Translations under genes and position numbers: made by a program
Part shown: piece after piece, positions 54,317 through 63,016 of the stretch
How the letters are laid out: each line of letters opens with the position of its first letter
Numbering within the stretch: the first letter of the stretch is position 1
Assembly (NCBI GenBank): GCA_036489565.1
Contig: DASXFN010000086.1
Span: 62,001-126,000 of the forward strand
Origin: JAICKN01 sp036489565
GTDB lineage: Bacteria; Acidobacteriota; Terriglobia; Terriglobales; Acidobacteriaceae
DNA length: 64,000 nucleotides
Reading direction: 5' to 3'
Notes under the pieces: generated by a model
Told to the model about the DNA's origin: nothing
The model's input: the letters and a program-made list of their open reading frames with translations, nothing else
Databases searched by the model: none

Positions 54317-54865
54317 TTATTTTTTTCGTCTTGCTTTTGCTAATCCTGCTTTCGCGGGTTCCACACGTTGCAATTTAATCGCTGGATCGAACTTTTCCTT
54401 GAGCCGTTGTTCCACCATCTCCGGGACCAGTCCCTGAATATTTCCGCCCAGGCGCGCCACTTCCCGCACCAGCCGCGAACTCAGGTAGGAGTACTTTTCC
54501 GCCGGCATCATGAAAACCGTTTCCAGTTCCGGATGCAGCTTGCGGTTCATCAGCGCCATCTGCAACTCATACTCATAATCGCTGATCGCCCGGATTCCGC
54601 GCAAAATCGCCGTTGCTCCTACTTTAATCGCGTAATCCACCGTCAGCCCATCGAAAGAATCGATGCGCACATTCTTAAATTTCGCCGTCAGCTCTTCCAG
54701 CATGTAACGCCGCACCGCCACGCTAAATAGCGGATTCTTATCGGGGTTGCGCAGGATCGCGACCACCAGTTCGTCGAAAATTTTGCTGCCGCGCTCAATC
54801 AGGTCCAAATGCCCGTTGGTCAGCGGATCGAATGATCCCGGATAAATAGCAATAATCTTCTTCAA
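54317..54865 (-). CDS. coaD: Phosphopantetheine adenylyltransferase
   Basis: 182 residues, TTG start with GAGGGGCC upstream. It makes dephospho-CoA, the fourth step of CoA synthesis. YPGSFDPLTNGHLDLI holds the TxGH nucleotide motif (16-19), and YSYLSSRLVREVARLGG is the SSR-type ATP site. The Lys/Arg-rich C-terminal tail (AKAGLAKARRKK) is extra. Confidence 0.94.
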   Translation of the reverse strand: MKKIIAIYPGSFDPLTNGHLDLIERGSKIFDELVVAILRNPDKNPLFSVAVRRYMLEELTAKFKNVRIDSFDGLTVDYAIKVGATAILRGIRAISDYEYELQMALMNRKLHPELETVFMMPAEKYSYLSSRLVREVARLGGNIQGLVPEMVEQRLKEKFDPAIKLQRVEPAKAGLAKARRKK

Positions 54866-55117
54866 CAGGCCCCTCTTTCGTCCTGAAAATCCACTTCGCA
54901 GATTTCAAATCCAGCAGCACTCCCGGACGCAAACCATTGGAATCGCGCCATTTCCCGTGCAACTCATAAAAATCGGCGGAAGAAATATTACCGCAAAAAG
55001 ACTGGCGTAAAGACGATTGTATTCGGCCAACAAGAAAGATAGCAATGCCGGCCACGGCGCACCGATCTCCGAGATTTAATAAGTAGTGCCCCGCTCATGT
55101 AGACCATAAAGACAGAA

Positions 55118-55143
55118 GGCCACATTGCGTAAGCAAAGTGGCC
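55118..55143. repeat. Hairpin with 10-bp stem between coaD and helicase genes
   Basis: GGCCAC, A, TTGC, loop GTAA, GCAA, A, GTGGCC form a stem with one A-A mismatch. It lies in the 338-bp gap (54866-55203), which has no gene of its own. No T tract follows, so a terminator role is uncertain; it may belong to the palindromic repeat family. Confidence 0.5.
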
Positions 55144-55203
55144 CTTACATTTTCGGCAGTCTGTAGGCCCAAGCGTCCCGCTCGTGCCTATGCCGTCGTG
55201 CGC

Positions 55204-56403
55204 CTACGTGAATATTTCGCCCGGCAAAGCCGTTAACGTGCGCGAGGCAAGTTCGTTTGCCCGGTTGCGCGGCGGTGCCACAAAGCTATTTTGTCCAACC
55301 TGCTTGCGTTCAATGCGCAGTTTAAGCGCGCGCTCAATCTGGCGGAGTTCGGTCACTTCAATGCCGGCCACAATCGTCGTCGCCAGACCGCGGGTCCCCA
55401 TACGTCCGGTGCGACCCACGCGATGGATGAAGTCCTCAGCCATGTTGGGAAGGTCGTAATTGATGACGTGCGCGACTTCGTTCACGTGAATGCCGCGCGA
55501 TGCGAGATCGGTGGCAACCAGCACTTGAAACTCACCGCCGTCGAAGCCAGCCAGCGCGCTGTTGCGTTGCGATTGCGAGCGGTCGCCGTGGATCATGGCG
55601 ACCGTAAAGCCATCGCGCTCAAGACTCTTGGCAATGCGCTCGGTCCCACGCTTGGTGCGGGCGAACACGAGAGTTTGTCCCTTCTCGGAGTAGAGCAGGT
55701 GGCGAAGCACGTCGGCTTTCTCTGCGGCGGCCACTTCAAAGGCCTGCAACTCAACAGTTTCCGCGGGTTTCAAAGTGGATCCCAGCGCGACCCGTACCGG
55801 GTTCCGCATGTATTCGTTCACCAGTCCGGCGACCGAAGCTTCAAGCGTCGCCGAGAAGCAAAGCGTCTGGCGCTGCCGTGGCAACACGGCGACTATGCGG
55901 CGAATCGCGGGAAGGAATCCCATATCAAGCATGCGGTCGGCTTCATCAAGCACAAGCATGTTGATGTGGCTCAGGTCCACCAATCGGCGCGAGAGAAAAT
56001 CCTGCAGACGGCCGGGTGTGGCGACAATCATAGTTGTGCCGGAGCGGAGCGACTGGATCTGCCGCTTTTCTGGCATACCACCGATCACCAATGCCGCTGG
56101 CAGCGTTGACTTGCCGCGCACCGCTTCGTATTGCTCGTGCACCTGCATAGCTAATTCGCGTGTGGGAACCAGGATGAGTGTTTCCACGTTGCGGCTCGGT
56201 TTGGTGCGCAGTTGCGCCTCAATAATGGGAATGAGGAAGGCAAGCGTTTTGCCGGTGCCCGTTTGCGCCGTGGCCATAATGTCTTTTCCGGCAATGGCTT
56301 GAGGAATGGTTTCCGCCTGAATAGGCGTTGGGGTTACAAAGTTGGCATTGGCCAGCCTCTGCTGAAGTTCAGCAGAGAATGGCATTTCTGAAAAGCTTTT
56401 CAT
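55204..56403 (-). CDS. DEAD-box ATP-dependent RNA helicase
   Basis: 399 residues, a minimal helicase core. The Q motif (FSEMPFSAELQQRLANANF, TPTPIQAETIP), Walker A AQTGTGKT, LVLDEADRML (DEAD box), SATLEAS (motif III) and HRVGRTGRMG (motif VI) are all present. There is only a short C-terminal extension, which means no specific RNA-binding domain. Such proteins remodel rRNA and mRNA, often in cold conditions. It stands alone. Confidence 0.94.
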   Translation of the reverse strand: MKSFSEMPFSAELQQRLANANFVTPTPIQAETIPQAIAGKDIMATAQTGTGKTLAFLIPIIEAQLRTKPSRNVETLILVPTRELAMQVHEQYEAVRGKSTLPAALVIGGMPEKRQIQSLRSGTTMIVATPGRLQDFLSRRLVDLSHINMLVLDEADRMLDMGFLPAIRRIVAVLPRQRQTLCFSATLEASVAGLVNEYMRNPVRVALGSTLKPAETVELQAFEVAAAEKADVLRHLLYSEKGQTLVFARTKRGTERIAKSLERDGFTVAMIHGDRSQSQRNSALAGFDGGEFQVLVATDLASRGIHVNEVAHVINYDLPNMAEDFIHRVGRTGRMGTRGLATTIVAGIEVTELRQIERALKLRIERKQVGQNSFVAPPRNRANELASRTLTALPGEIFT

Positions 56404-56708
56404 TCGAATTGTATCTTTCTGGAGGGGCCGTCTCTCGCGAGACGCACTTAGAATGCGGTTCGCGACTGTAGATAAAGGAAGCCGCTCGGTCTTAAATTAT
56501 TTGGCGCTGAAATCGAACGGAGAGAAGGAAGGCGGAAAAAGCGTTGGATCAGGAACTTCGATCGAACCACCCGCACCACAAGCAAACCGTGGCCAAAAGT
56601 ACTGAAGCAAGGATAGCACAGTTATTCGTGCAGCACGCGCACTCTTTGGGGAGGGGTGGAACTTAGGTAACATGACGACGTCGCCCATAATCACCGCCGC
56701 TCACGTAG

Positions 56709-56730
56709 GGGCGGACGCCCTCGTCCGCCC
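56709..56730. repeat. Perfect 9-bp hairpin, GC-rich dispersed type
   Basis: GGGCGGACG (56709-56717) and CGTCCGCCC (56722-56730) flank a CCCT loop. The wording GTAGGGGCGGACGCCC is that of a GC-rich repeat family which occurs in soil bacterial genomes, from memory. It lies in the 420-bp gap (56404-56823) between the helicase and the small Cys-rich gene; the rest of the gap shows no gene. Confidence 0.6.
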
Positions 56731-56823
56731 GGTCGAGCAAAGCTCGATCCCCACCCAGCTTCCCAAGATCGCAGCGCGATACAATGAGCAGCTTATGGTG
56801 CCCCGGAAAGTGCGCGAACCTGA

Positions 56824-57039
56824 ATGGCAACGCAGGAAGAAAATCGACGCGTGGAAAAAGAGCGGATAGGCCTTTGCCTGTCGTGCCAGCACATGCGATG
56901 TGTCCAGTCGGACCGCGGCGCGTTTTTCTATCGTTGCGCGAGGTCGGCAACTGATCCTAAATTCAAGAAATATCCGCGCCTACCAGTGATCCAATGCGCG
57001 GGGTATGAGCCGGGCGCATCGCTAGGAAACTCTGATTAA
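56824..57039 (+). CDS. Small Cys-rich (zinc-finger-like) protein
   Basis: 71 residues. The core is LCLSCQHMRCVQSDRG, then FFYRCARSATDPKFKKYP, then IQCAGYEPG: five Cys in CxxC, C, C and C arrangement, typical of a small metal-binding protein. The pattern is a conserved small family in soil bacteria, from memory, but with no known function. The body is well conserved-looking and the start ATG is in the correct frame. A double hairpin terminator follows. Confidence 0.7.
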   Translation: MATQEENRRVEKERIGLCLSCQHMRCVQSDRGAFFYRCARSATDPKFKKYPRLPVIQCAGYEPGASLGNSD

Positions 57040-57063
57040 CCCAGACATTTGTCATTTCGAGCG

Positions 57064-57120
57064 CCACAAAAAGGCATGTTTATGCTTTTTTGTGGAGTCT
57101 AAAAACCTGCTTTTTAGACT
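57064..57120. terminator. Two tandem hairpins between convergent genes
   Basis: Hairpin A pairs CCACAAAAAGGCAT (57064-57077) with ATGCTTTTTTGTGG (57082-57095), one wobble. Hairpin B pairs AGTCTAAAAA with TTTTTAGACT (57096-57120) perfectly. The A- and T-rich arms give T runs for both strands, so the pair probably ends both the small Cys-rich gene and the M48 protease gene (stop at 57149). Confidence 0.75.
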
Positions 57121-57148
57121 TAATCATAGATTCCCGGGGTTACGCCGG

Positions 57149-58531
57149 TCATTTCACTTTGAGCGATTTCAACATCTGCTCAAACACCGGGCGCAACTCT
57201 CCAAAATCATTTTCAGGCGCGGCAAAGACCAGATAAAGCAGCGAACCGTTATCGCGCTTCATAGCCACAACCCAATCGCGCTCCCGCTCTGCTTTTCCAT
57301 TCTCATCTGCCGGTGCATAACCGATCAGGTCAACGGACTTTCCCGCAATGCCATTGACGCGAATATCTTCAGGCTTCCCGACCTCTCGCATCTCCAAATT
57401 CGACTGGCGCAATGAAGCAATCAAGCCATCAATCGTGCTCCCAATCCCCGCATCGGTTTTGCCCGATGGGTAATTGCCGATCGTTACTCCATACTCGACC
57501 ACGCCTTTCACGCTTCCATTTTCCGGAACGATGGTGACGGCAGAGGAATTCGCATCACTCGTAACCCGCCAATTTCCCGGATAAGTAATCTGATAATCAC
57601 CATGGTCGAACTGGAGCATGCTGGCATCCGCGGAGACTCCTTCAGCCTGCGGACCCGGCGCAACGGAATGGTCCTTCTGCCAAGCGGCAATCTGTTCCGC
57701 ATTCATTGGCCGCAGGCCGTCCGCTTGCTTTTTTACCGCGATCCACTCCGCGCTGCTTGCGCGGTACTTCTTTGCTGGCAATGTTGCGACTTCATCCGAT
57801 ACCGCCCCGGCGCGGTTCCCGGGATCGGGATGATCGCTGAGAAACTGCGCCACCGTGCCTTGGCTCCCACTTTGTTCCTGCAGCTTGGCGAAAAACACCG
57901 CCATCTGGTGAGGATCGAATCCGGCGTCGTACATAATATCGGTGCCCAGCAGGTCCGCCTCGGACTCCGACTGGCGGGAATTTTTCAGGAAGTAAGAGCC
58001 TACGCCGAATGAAATCCCCAACTGCGCTGCGCGGGAGAGGGTGGTGTTGCCCATCATCCCGCCGATCAGCGCAAGCGGGAGCTCCGCCGCCATCTGCTTG
58101 CTGGCGGCGCGTGTCCCGTGGCGTTGCACCACGTGCGAAATTTCATGCGCCAGCACGCCTGCAAGCTGCGCTTCATTGTCGGCGGCCTGGATCGTCCCCA
58201 GATTCACAAAAATCGCCCCCCCGGGCAGGGCAAAAGCGTTGATCTCTTTTTGGTTGACCACGTGAAAGCTGTAAGGCCACTTCTCGCCCGGCGCATGCGC
58301 TGCCAATTGTTCTCCCAAATGCTGGACGTACTGCGTAACTGGATCGCTCTCCGGCAGCAGCGGGAGTTGCTGCTCGGCTTGCGCAGCCGCTTGCTGCCCG
58401 GCCTGAATTTCTTCCTGCGGAGAAAAAAGGTCGAAACCGTGAGTGGGTTCAACGCGGCCCTGCGCGAATGGCGCGAAGAGCAAGCAGCAGAGCATTGCCC
58501 CTGCCGCAATTTGTGCCTGCGTAAATCGCAT
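57149..58531 (-). CDS. Periplasmic M48-family metalloprotease
   Basis: 460 residues with a signal peptide (AGAMLCCLLFAPFAQG). The zinc motif is HEISH (129-133) and the third ligand Glu is E191 in SEADLLG, both as in the BepA/LoiP/HtpX family. It probably degrades misfolded envelope proteins. The C-terminal 200 residues form an extra beta-rich domain (QITYPGNWRVTSDANSSAVTI as two parts) not needed for catalysis. Ends next to the double terminator. Confidence 0.9.
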   Translation of the reverse strand: MRFTQAQIAAGAMLCCLLFAPFAQGRVEPTHGFDLFSPQEEIQAGQQAAAQAEQQLPLLPESDPVTQYVQHLGEQLAAHAPGEKWPYSFHVVNQKEINAFALPGGAIFVNLGTIQAADNEAQLAGVLAHEISHVVQRHGTRAASKQMAAELPLALIGGMMGNTTLSRAAQLGISFGVGSYFLKNSRQSESEADLLGTDIMYDAGFDPHQMAVFFAKLQEQSGSQGTVAQFLSDHPDPGNRAGAVSDEVATLPAKKYRASSAEWIAVKKQADGLRPMNAEQIAAWQKDHSVAPGPQAEGVSADASMLQFDHGDYQITYPGNWRVTSDANSSAVTIVPENGSVKGVVEYGVTIGNYPSGKTDAGIGSTIDGLIASLRQSNLEMREVGKPEDIRVNGIAGKSVDLIGYAPADENGKAERERDWVVAMKRDNGSLLYLVFAAPENDFGELRPVFEQMLKSLKVK

Positions 58532-58683
58532 GGGCTAATCCTAAGAAGCTAAGCGATTGAATGCAAATCAAGAGCGGAGACAAGCTAAGAGATTTGCACG
58601 GAAGGTGTAGTGCCGGATCTTTGATCCGGCGACGCCGTGTCAGAGACCCGGCGGCTACATCACAGAACTACAACAAGAAAAAC

Positions 58684-58711
58684 AAAAAAGCGCCGGGAGG
58701 ACGCCCGGCGC
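58684..58711 (-). terminator. Rho-independent terminator of the ClpB-like ATPase gene
   Basis: On the minus strand GCGCCGGG, loop CGTCCT, CCCGGCGC is followed by TTTTTT (58684-58689 on the plus strand reads AAAAAA). The stem is perfect and lies 32 bp after the stop. Confidence 0.88.
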
Positions 58712-58742
58712 TCATTTAGCTATCTACGGAGAAAAGTCGAAA

Positions 58743-59906
58743 CTACTTGTTGTCTGTCGGCGTCGCCCCGAATTCCCTACGCGCGGGAATTGGACGCGAT
58801 GCCCGTGCCGAAAGCGGCCCCATCGCAACCGCCGCCGCTCCATACCGCTCGAGCAGTGATGGCACCATGGCGCCTTCAGCTTCCTTCACGAACGTCATAG
58901 TTCCTTCGGCGTTCATGTCAATGCGAATAAAGTCGCCCAGCTTTACCTGTCCTGTGGCCACGAGATTTGCCAGCGGAAACACAATGTTCCGTTCAATCGC
59001 CCGCTTCAAATGACGCGCCCCGTACTTAGGATCAGTGCCTTCATGCAGCAAAAAGCTCTTCACCTTCGGTGTGCAGTTGAAGACGAACTGATTGGCCGGT
59101 GAAGCCGTCAATACACGTTGCTGCACCATGCCCAACTCAATTTCCAGAATCTGTTCCAGGTGCTCGGAACGAAGCGTGCGGAACACCACGACCTTGTCAA
59201 TCCGGTTCATGAACTCCGGAGTAAACTTGCGCCGCGCCGCATCCACCGCGGTGCGATTGATCTTGTCATCGAGCGACGAGTCCACTTGCGTGGCCTTGGG
59301 CGCAAAGCCAAAGCCGCCATCCATCAGATTGCTCATCTCCCCGGCGCCCAGGTTCGACGTCATGATGATGATGCACTGCGACAGATCCACGCGGCGGTTG
59401 TCGCCGAGCGTAAGTGTGGCTTTGTCCAGAATGCCCAGCAGCAACTGCCAGAGCGAATCGGAAGCCTTTTCAATTTCGTCAAACAGCAAAATGGAAAGCT
59501 TCATCTTTTCCGTGTGCCACTGGTTCAACGCTTCCTGCGTAAGCAGCGGATGCGTTTCGCGATGGCCCAAATATCCCGGAGGCGAGCCGATCAACTTCGC
59601 GATCTCATGCGAGTGTTGAAATTCAGCGCAATCAATCTTGATGCAGGCGCGAGCGTCGCCAAAAAGCGCTTCCGCCATGCCCTCGACTACGCGAGTCTTT
59701 CCTGATCCGGTTGGTCCCAGGAACAGAAGGTTCCCCACAGGACGTCCCGGAGGGTTAAGCCCGGCCAGAAACATCTGGTAAATCTCCGCCACTTTCTCGA
59801 GGGCCTGGTCCTGGCCCACAATCCGGCGACGAAGGGCGTTGTCAAATTCTTTAGCGTCGGTACCACGACGGTTCGGATCAAGAACGGTATTGAGGACGGT
59901 TTTCAT
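58743..59906 (-). CDS. AAA+ ATPase, ClpB-D2/ClpX-like
   Basis: 387 residues. Walker A LGPTGSGKT (about 64-72), Walker B ILLFDEIEKA, sensor 1 IIMTSNLG, a pore loop GYLG (usual GYVG) and a C-terminal small domain KYGARHLKRAIERNIVFPLA. It equals a single D2 module of ClpB/ClpA, without the N-terminal and D1 domains. Such short relatives are of unknown substrate; a protease partner is not encoded nearby. A Pro/Ala-rich tail (SARASRPIPARREFG) is unusual. Confidence 0.87.
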   Translation of the reverse strand: MKTVLNTVLDPNRRGTDAKEFDNALRRRIVGQDQALEKVAEIYQMFLAGLNPPGRPVGNLLFLGPTGSGKTRVVEGMAEALFGDARACIKIDCAEFQHSHEIAKLIGSPPGYLGHRETHPLLTQEALNQWHTEKMKLSILLFDEIEKASDSLWQLLLGILDKATLTLGDNRRVDLSQCIIIMTSNLGAGEMSNLMDGGFGFAPKATQVDSSLDDKINRTAVDAARRKFTPEFMNRIDKVVVFRTLRSEHLEQILEIELGMVQQRVLTASPANQFVFNCTPKVKSFLLHEGTDPKYGARHLKRAIERNIVFPLANLVATGQVKLGDFIRIDMNAEGTMTFVKEAEGAMVPSLLERYGAAAVAMGPLSARASRPIPARREFGATPTDNK

Positions 59907-60314
59907 AGGGTCTTTTCTTGCCCTTACTTCCTTTTCCTGGGCCTAACCACTTCCTGGAAAACGGGTTACATCCATCAATCCGAAATGGCCATTTTTGCCA
60001 CTTCGGGCTTCTTTAGACGCTGTCCATAAGTGCAAGTAACTCGCCAACCGGGGAGAAGAACCCATCACTCTCTTTCTATTGGAGTTAGATGCCAGGCCAG
60101 TCCCCTGAGAGTCACTTACTTCTCCAAGAAAAATCCTGTAAAGAGAAATACTTTGCACATGCGTTGGAGTTTCCCTGAGCCATTTTCGATGGCCGGGAGC
60201 AGACATTTGCCTGTGCGAAACCGGGTCTTTTCTAATTGTCGCTGACCTGACGTAACTGGCAGCTGTGATTGCGTCCGGATAGCATCGCTCCACAAGCTCC
60301 AAAGGAGAAAGAAC
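59907..60314. other. Divergent intergenic region with one hairpin
   Basis: 408 bp between the starts of the ATPase (minus) and DUF4015 (plus) genes. It must hold both promoters, but no clear -35/-10 pair was seen. An imperfect inverted repeat CCGAAATGGC / GCCACTTCGG lies at 59980-60006 (one mismatch, 7-nt loop). No riboswitch pattern was recognised. Confidence 0.4.
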
Positions 60315-61775
60315 TTGCGTCGTTTCGGCTGGATTTGCCTCGTCATGCTGGTGGGTCTCTGCTCCGCAGTCGCTTTTCTGCGGTTTTCCGTTTCCATTGT
60401 CTCTGCCGCCTCGCACTCTGTGTCGCAGGCCAAGCTGCTTAAGACCTCGGCCAAAGCCACTTTGTCGGTTCCGGCCGTGTCCGTACCCACGATCAGCGTT
60501 CCCGCGGGCGATACGCTCTATTCAGCCAAGCGCGGGGAAGCCGTCGTCACCGTGGCCCGCCGTTATCTCGGCCAGACTTCGTACCTGACGTCTTCGGAAC
60601 TCTCTGACGCCATCCGCAAAGCCAACGGCGATTACGCCGGGACCTTTTTTAAAGCGAACCAACAGGTCTTGATTCCGGGGATCTTACCGGCGCCAATCGT
60701 AGAAAAGATGATTCCCGTCCAGCGCGACTTTGAGGCGCGGGCCATTTACCTGACCGCCATCATGGCCGCCAGCGACCACGGAGTCCGCATTGTGAAGCAG
60801 TGGCGCGCGGTCGGCGGCAACGCCGTGGTCTTCGACATTAAAGACAGCGACGGAAGCGTGAACATTCCTTTTGACTATTCGCTGCTCGGCCAGCACCATG
60901 TCGTGATTCACGATCTTCCCAAGTACATCCGATTCCTGCACTCCCAGAACATGCACGCCATTGCGCGCGTGGCCATCTTCCGCGATCAGCACCTCGTGGA
61001 AACGCACCCTGAACTGGCGGTGAAATCCCGTAAGACCGGTCAACCGTGGCGCGAAAACGGCAAGCTCGTGTGGACCGATTCTTCGAATCCTAAAGTCCAG
61101 GACTATGACATTGCCTTGGCGAAGGCCGCCGCCGAAGCCGGTGCCGACGAAATTCAGTTCGACTACGTCCGCTTTCCCGCCGAAGGCGACCAGAAAGATG
61201 CCAGCTTCTCCTTTGAGACCGCGCATCCCGGCTGGCACCGTCCTGATGTAATTACTGATTTCTTGAAGCGTGCTTATGCGCAAATCCATCCCACCGGCGC
61301 TCTGCTCTCACTCGACGTATTCGGCGTGATGGCATGGCAGCGCCCGGCCGACTTGAACCACACCGGCCAGGACATCGTCGGCATGGCCAAGTACTCCGAC
61401 GTGATCTCGCCCATGATCTACCCTTCGCACTTCTTTGGGATGGACAACATTGCCCATCCGGGTGACGCACCCGAGCACTTCATCAGCGAATCCATGGCCC
61501 GCTTTGAAAAGATCACCCAGGGCAGCGGCGTAGTGATTCGTCCCTGGCTGCAAGCCTTCCGCTGGCGCACCAAGACCTACTCGCCCGATTACATCAAGGT
61601 GCAAGTACTGGCCGCGAAAGAAAAAGGCGGCATTGGTTTCCTGTTCTGGAATGCAGCGAACGACTACAGCAAACCCTACATCGCCATGCCGGAGATGAAA
61701 GCTTCCGCCGGAAAGTATTTCCGCGGAGACGAGTTGCCGAAGACGATGCAGGCAAGCCTCGCGCACGCAAACTAA
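60315..61775 (+). CDS. DUF4015-type putative glycoside hydrolase
   Basis: 486 residues, TTG start with AAGGAG at an ideal distance. A membrane-anchoring or signal helix (WICLVMLVGLCSAVAFL) is followed by a LysM-like segment (GDTLYSAKRGEAVVTVARRYL). The TIM-barrel DUF4015 domain spans about residues 140-470 (VVFDIKDSDGSVNIPFDYSL, GADEIQFDYVRFPAEGD, VISPMIYPSHFFGM). FDYVRFP is the family signature with probable acidic catalytic residues. It likely acts on a glycan outside the cytoplasm; the substrate is not known. Confidence 0.85.
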   Translation: MRRFGWICLVMLVGLCSAVAFLRFSVSIVSAASHSVSQAKLLKTSAKATLSVPAVSVPTISVPAGDTLYSAKRGEAVVTVARRYLGQTSYLTSSELSDAIRKANGDYAGTFFKANQQVLIPGILPAPIVEKMIPVQRDFEARAIYLTAIMAASDHGVRIVKQWRAVGGNAVVFDIKDSDGSVNIPFDYSLLGQHHVVIHDLPKYIRFLHSQNMHAIARVAIFRDQHLVETHPELAVKSRKTGQPWRENGKLVWTDSSNPKVQDYDIALAKAAAEAGADEIQFDYVRFPAEGDQKDASFSFETAHPGWHRPDVITDFLKRAYAQIHPTGALLSLDVFGVMAWQRPADLNHTGQDIVGMAKYSDVISPMIYPSHFFGMDNIAHPGDAPEHFISESMARFEKITQGSGVVIRPWLQAFRWRTKTYSPDYIKVQVLAAKEKGGIGFLFWNAANDYSKPYIAMPEMKASAGKYFRGDELPKTMQASLAHAN

Positions 61776-61832
61776 TTCATTCGCCAGACACTGGAATACT
61801 AACTAGATCCGTTTCCCGCCAACACTATCTCA

Positions 61833-61890
61833 ACCGAGGGTGCCCACCGAGGGTGCCCCACCCTTTTCGCGCATTTTGCGAAAGGGTGGG
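61833..61890. repeat. 13-bp tandem repeat and 13-bp hairpin
   Basis: ACCGAGGGTGCCC occurs twice in tandem (61833-61845, 61846-61858). It runs into a hairpin: CCCACCCTTTTCGC (61857-61870) with GCGAAAGGGTGGG (61878-61890). The CCCACCCTTTTCGC phrase is, from memory, a frequent dispersed repeat in acidobacterial genomes. It lies in the 266-bp gap between DUF4015 and the AraC-DinB gene. Confidence 0.65.
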
Positions 61891-62041
61891 AGGCAAACTG
61901 TTGGCAGCTTTCCGGCCCGGAAGCCCATTCAAGCCATCTTCGGCTTAAGTGCTCCCTGCATATCCCTTAATTTTGGTACGCACGATCAGGCGCAAGCCGA
62001 CATCTTCCTCTATGATCCCTTCCAGATGAGGAACCGGACGC

Positions 62042-63016
62042 ATGAATAAAGCGGATGGTCAGGACAGGGCAAGCCACCTCTCCGCGATAGTAACGAACTC
62101 CCTGGACACTCAGGCGAAAACGCAAAACCTCGCGCGGCAGGCGTATCAAAGCCGCACGCAGTTCCACCGGTTGTTTCGGACCGTGGTCGAAGAAACTCCG
62201 GCGGCCATGCGGCGGCGGCTATTGCTGGAAAGAGCTGCCTATCATTTGGGACATACCGGCATGTCTGTAACGGACATCGCTCTGGACGCCAACTACAATT
62301 CGTTGGAGGCGTTCACTCGCGCATTCCGAAAAGCTTTTCGGACTTCTCCCAGCATCTACCGGCGCATGCGTGGTCCGCACTACCACCTGCCGGCGTCCAA
62401 CAACATTCACTTTCTTGCGCCTGGTCCCTCAACAATTGGTTCCCCAACAAAAGGAGGAAGCGACATGGATTTATTCGATCGTTTTGCAGGCAATGACTCT
62501 TGGCACACGCGACGTTTGCTCGAATACGCGGGCACTTTGACAGAGGAACAATTGGATCGGCCGCTGCCCACGGTCATCGAGTTGCTTCCCTGGCGGGAGT
62601 CGAATAAGACTCTAAGGCAGCTGCTGGAAAACATAATCTTCACCAAGGAAGTCTGGACTGCCGCGCTGTCCGGAGCCGATATGGATATGAACGGCCCTCC
62701 TAAATCACAGCGTTCTCCGCAAGCGATGCTGCAAAGGCTTGAAAAAACCGATACTGAACTGCATCGTATTTTCACCGACGTCAGAAATCACTCCGCCTGG
62801 GACGATACATTCGTTGACGCTCTATGCGAGCCGGCTGAGGCGTTCACCTTCGGCGGTGTCTTCGCCCATATCATGACGTTCAACGCGCATCGCCGACTGA
62901 TGGCCTTGGACGCTCTACGCCAACTCGGCGTCCAAACCGAAGGTTTCGGCGATCCCATGGAGTATGAAGAAAGCGTAGCGCCATGGAACCAGCAGATAGC
63001 CGTCAAAACGCCATGA
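62042..63016 (+). CDS. AraC-type HTH fused to DinB-like domain
   Basis: 324 residues. The N-terminal 110 residues hold two AraC helix-turn-helices (NLARQAYQSRTQFHRLFR; ALDANYNSLEAFTRAFRKAF) without the usual ligand-binding part. After a linker a DinB-like four-helix bundle begins at about 145 (MDLFDRFAGNDSWHTRRLLE, LLPWRESNKTLRQLLENII, FAHIMTFNAHRRLMALDAL), with His residues at metal-ligand positions. The fusion suggests a regulator whose bundle senses or handles a small ligand. The last bases overlap the DUF1801 gene (ATGA). Confidence 0.85.
   Translation: MNKADGQDRASHLSAIVTNSLDTQAKTQNLARQAYQSRTQFHRLFRTVVEETPAAMRRRLLLERAAYHLGHTGMSVTDIALDANYNSLEAFTRAFRKAFRTSPSIYRRMRGPHYHLPASNNIHFLAPGPSTIGSPTKGGSDMDLFDRFAGNDSWHTRRLLEYAGTLTEEQLDRPLPTVIELLPWRESNKTLRQLLENIIFTKEVWTAALSGADMDMNGPPKSQRSPQAMLQRLEKTDTELHRIFTDVRNHSAWDDTFVDALCEPAEAFTFGGVFAHIMTFNAHRRLMALDALRQLGVQTEGFGDPMEYEESVAPWNQQIAVKTP

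Noticed and set aside
54795..55055. 86-codon minus-strand frame overlapping the start of coaD
   Set aside because: Overlaps coaD out of frame with no family match; the TTG start of coaD has its own ribosome site.
55291..56109. 272-codon open frame antisense to the DEAD-box helicase
   Set aside because: The helicase motifs on the other strand are complete; this frame shows no domain.
56672..56869. 65-codon plus-strand frame before the small Cys-rich gene
   Set aside because: It translates through a GC-rich palindrome and overlaps the better-supported Cys-rich protein.
59907..60314. c-di-GMP (GEMM) riboswitch before the DUF4015 gene
   Set aside because: The segment around 60020-60060 has some A/G-rich likeness, but the conserved GEMM core and paired stems are absent.
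61840..62049. 69-codon frame before the AraC-DinB gene
   Set aside because: It reads through the tandem repeat and hairpin at 61833-61890 and has no ribosome site.
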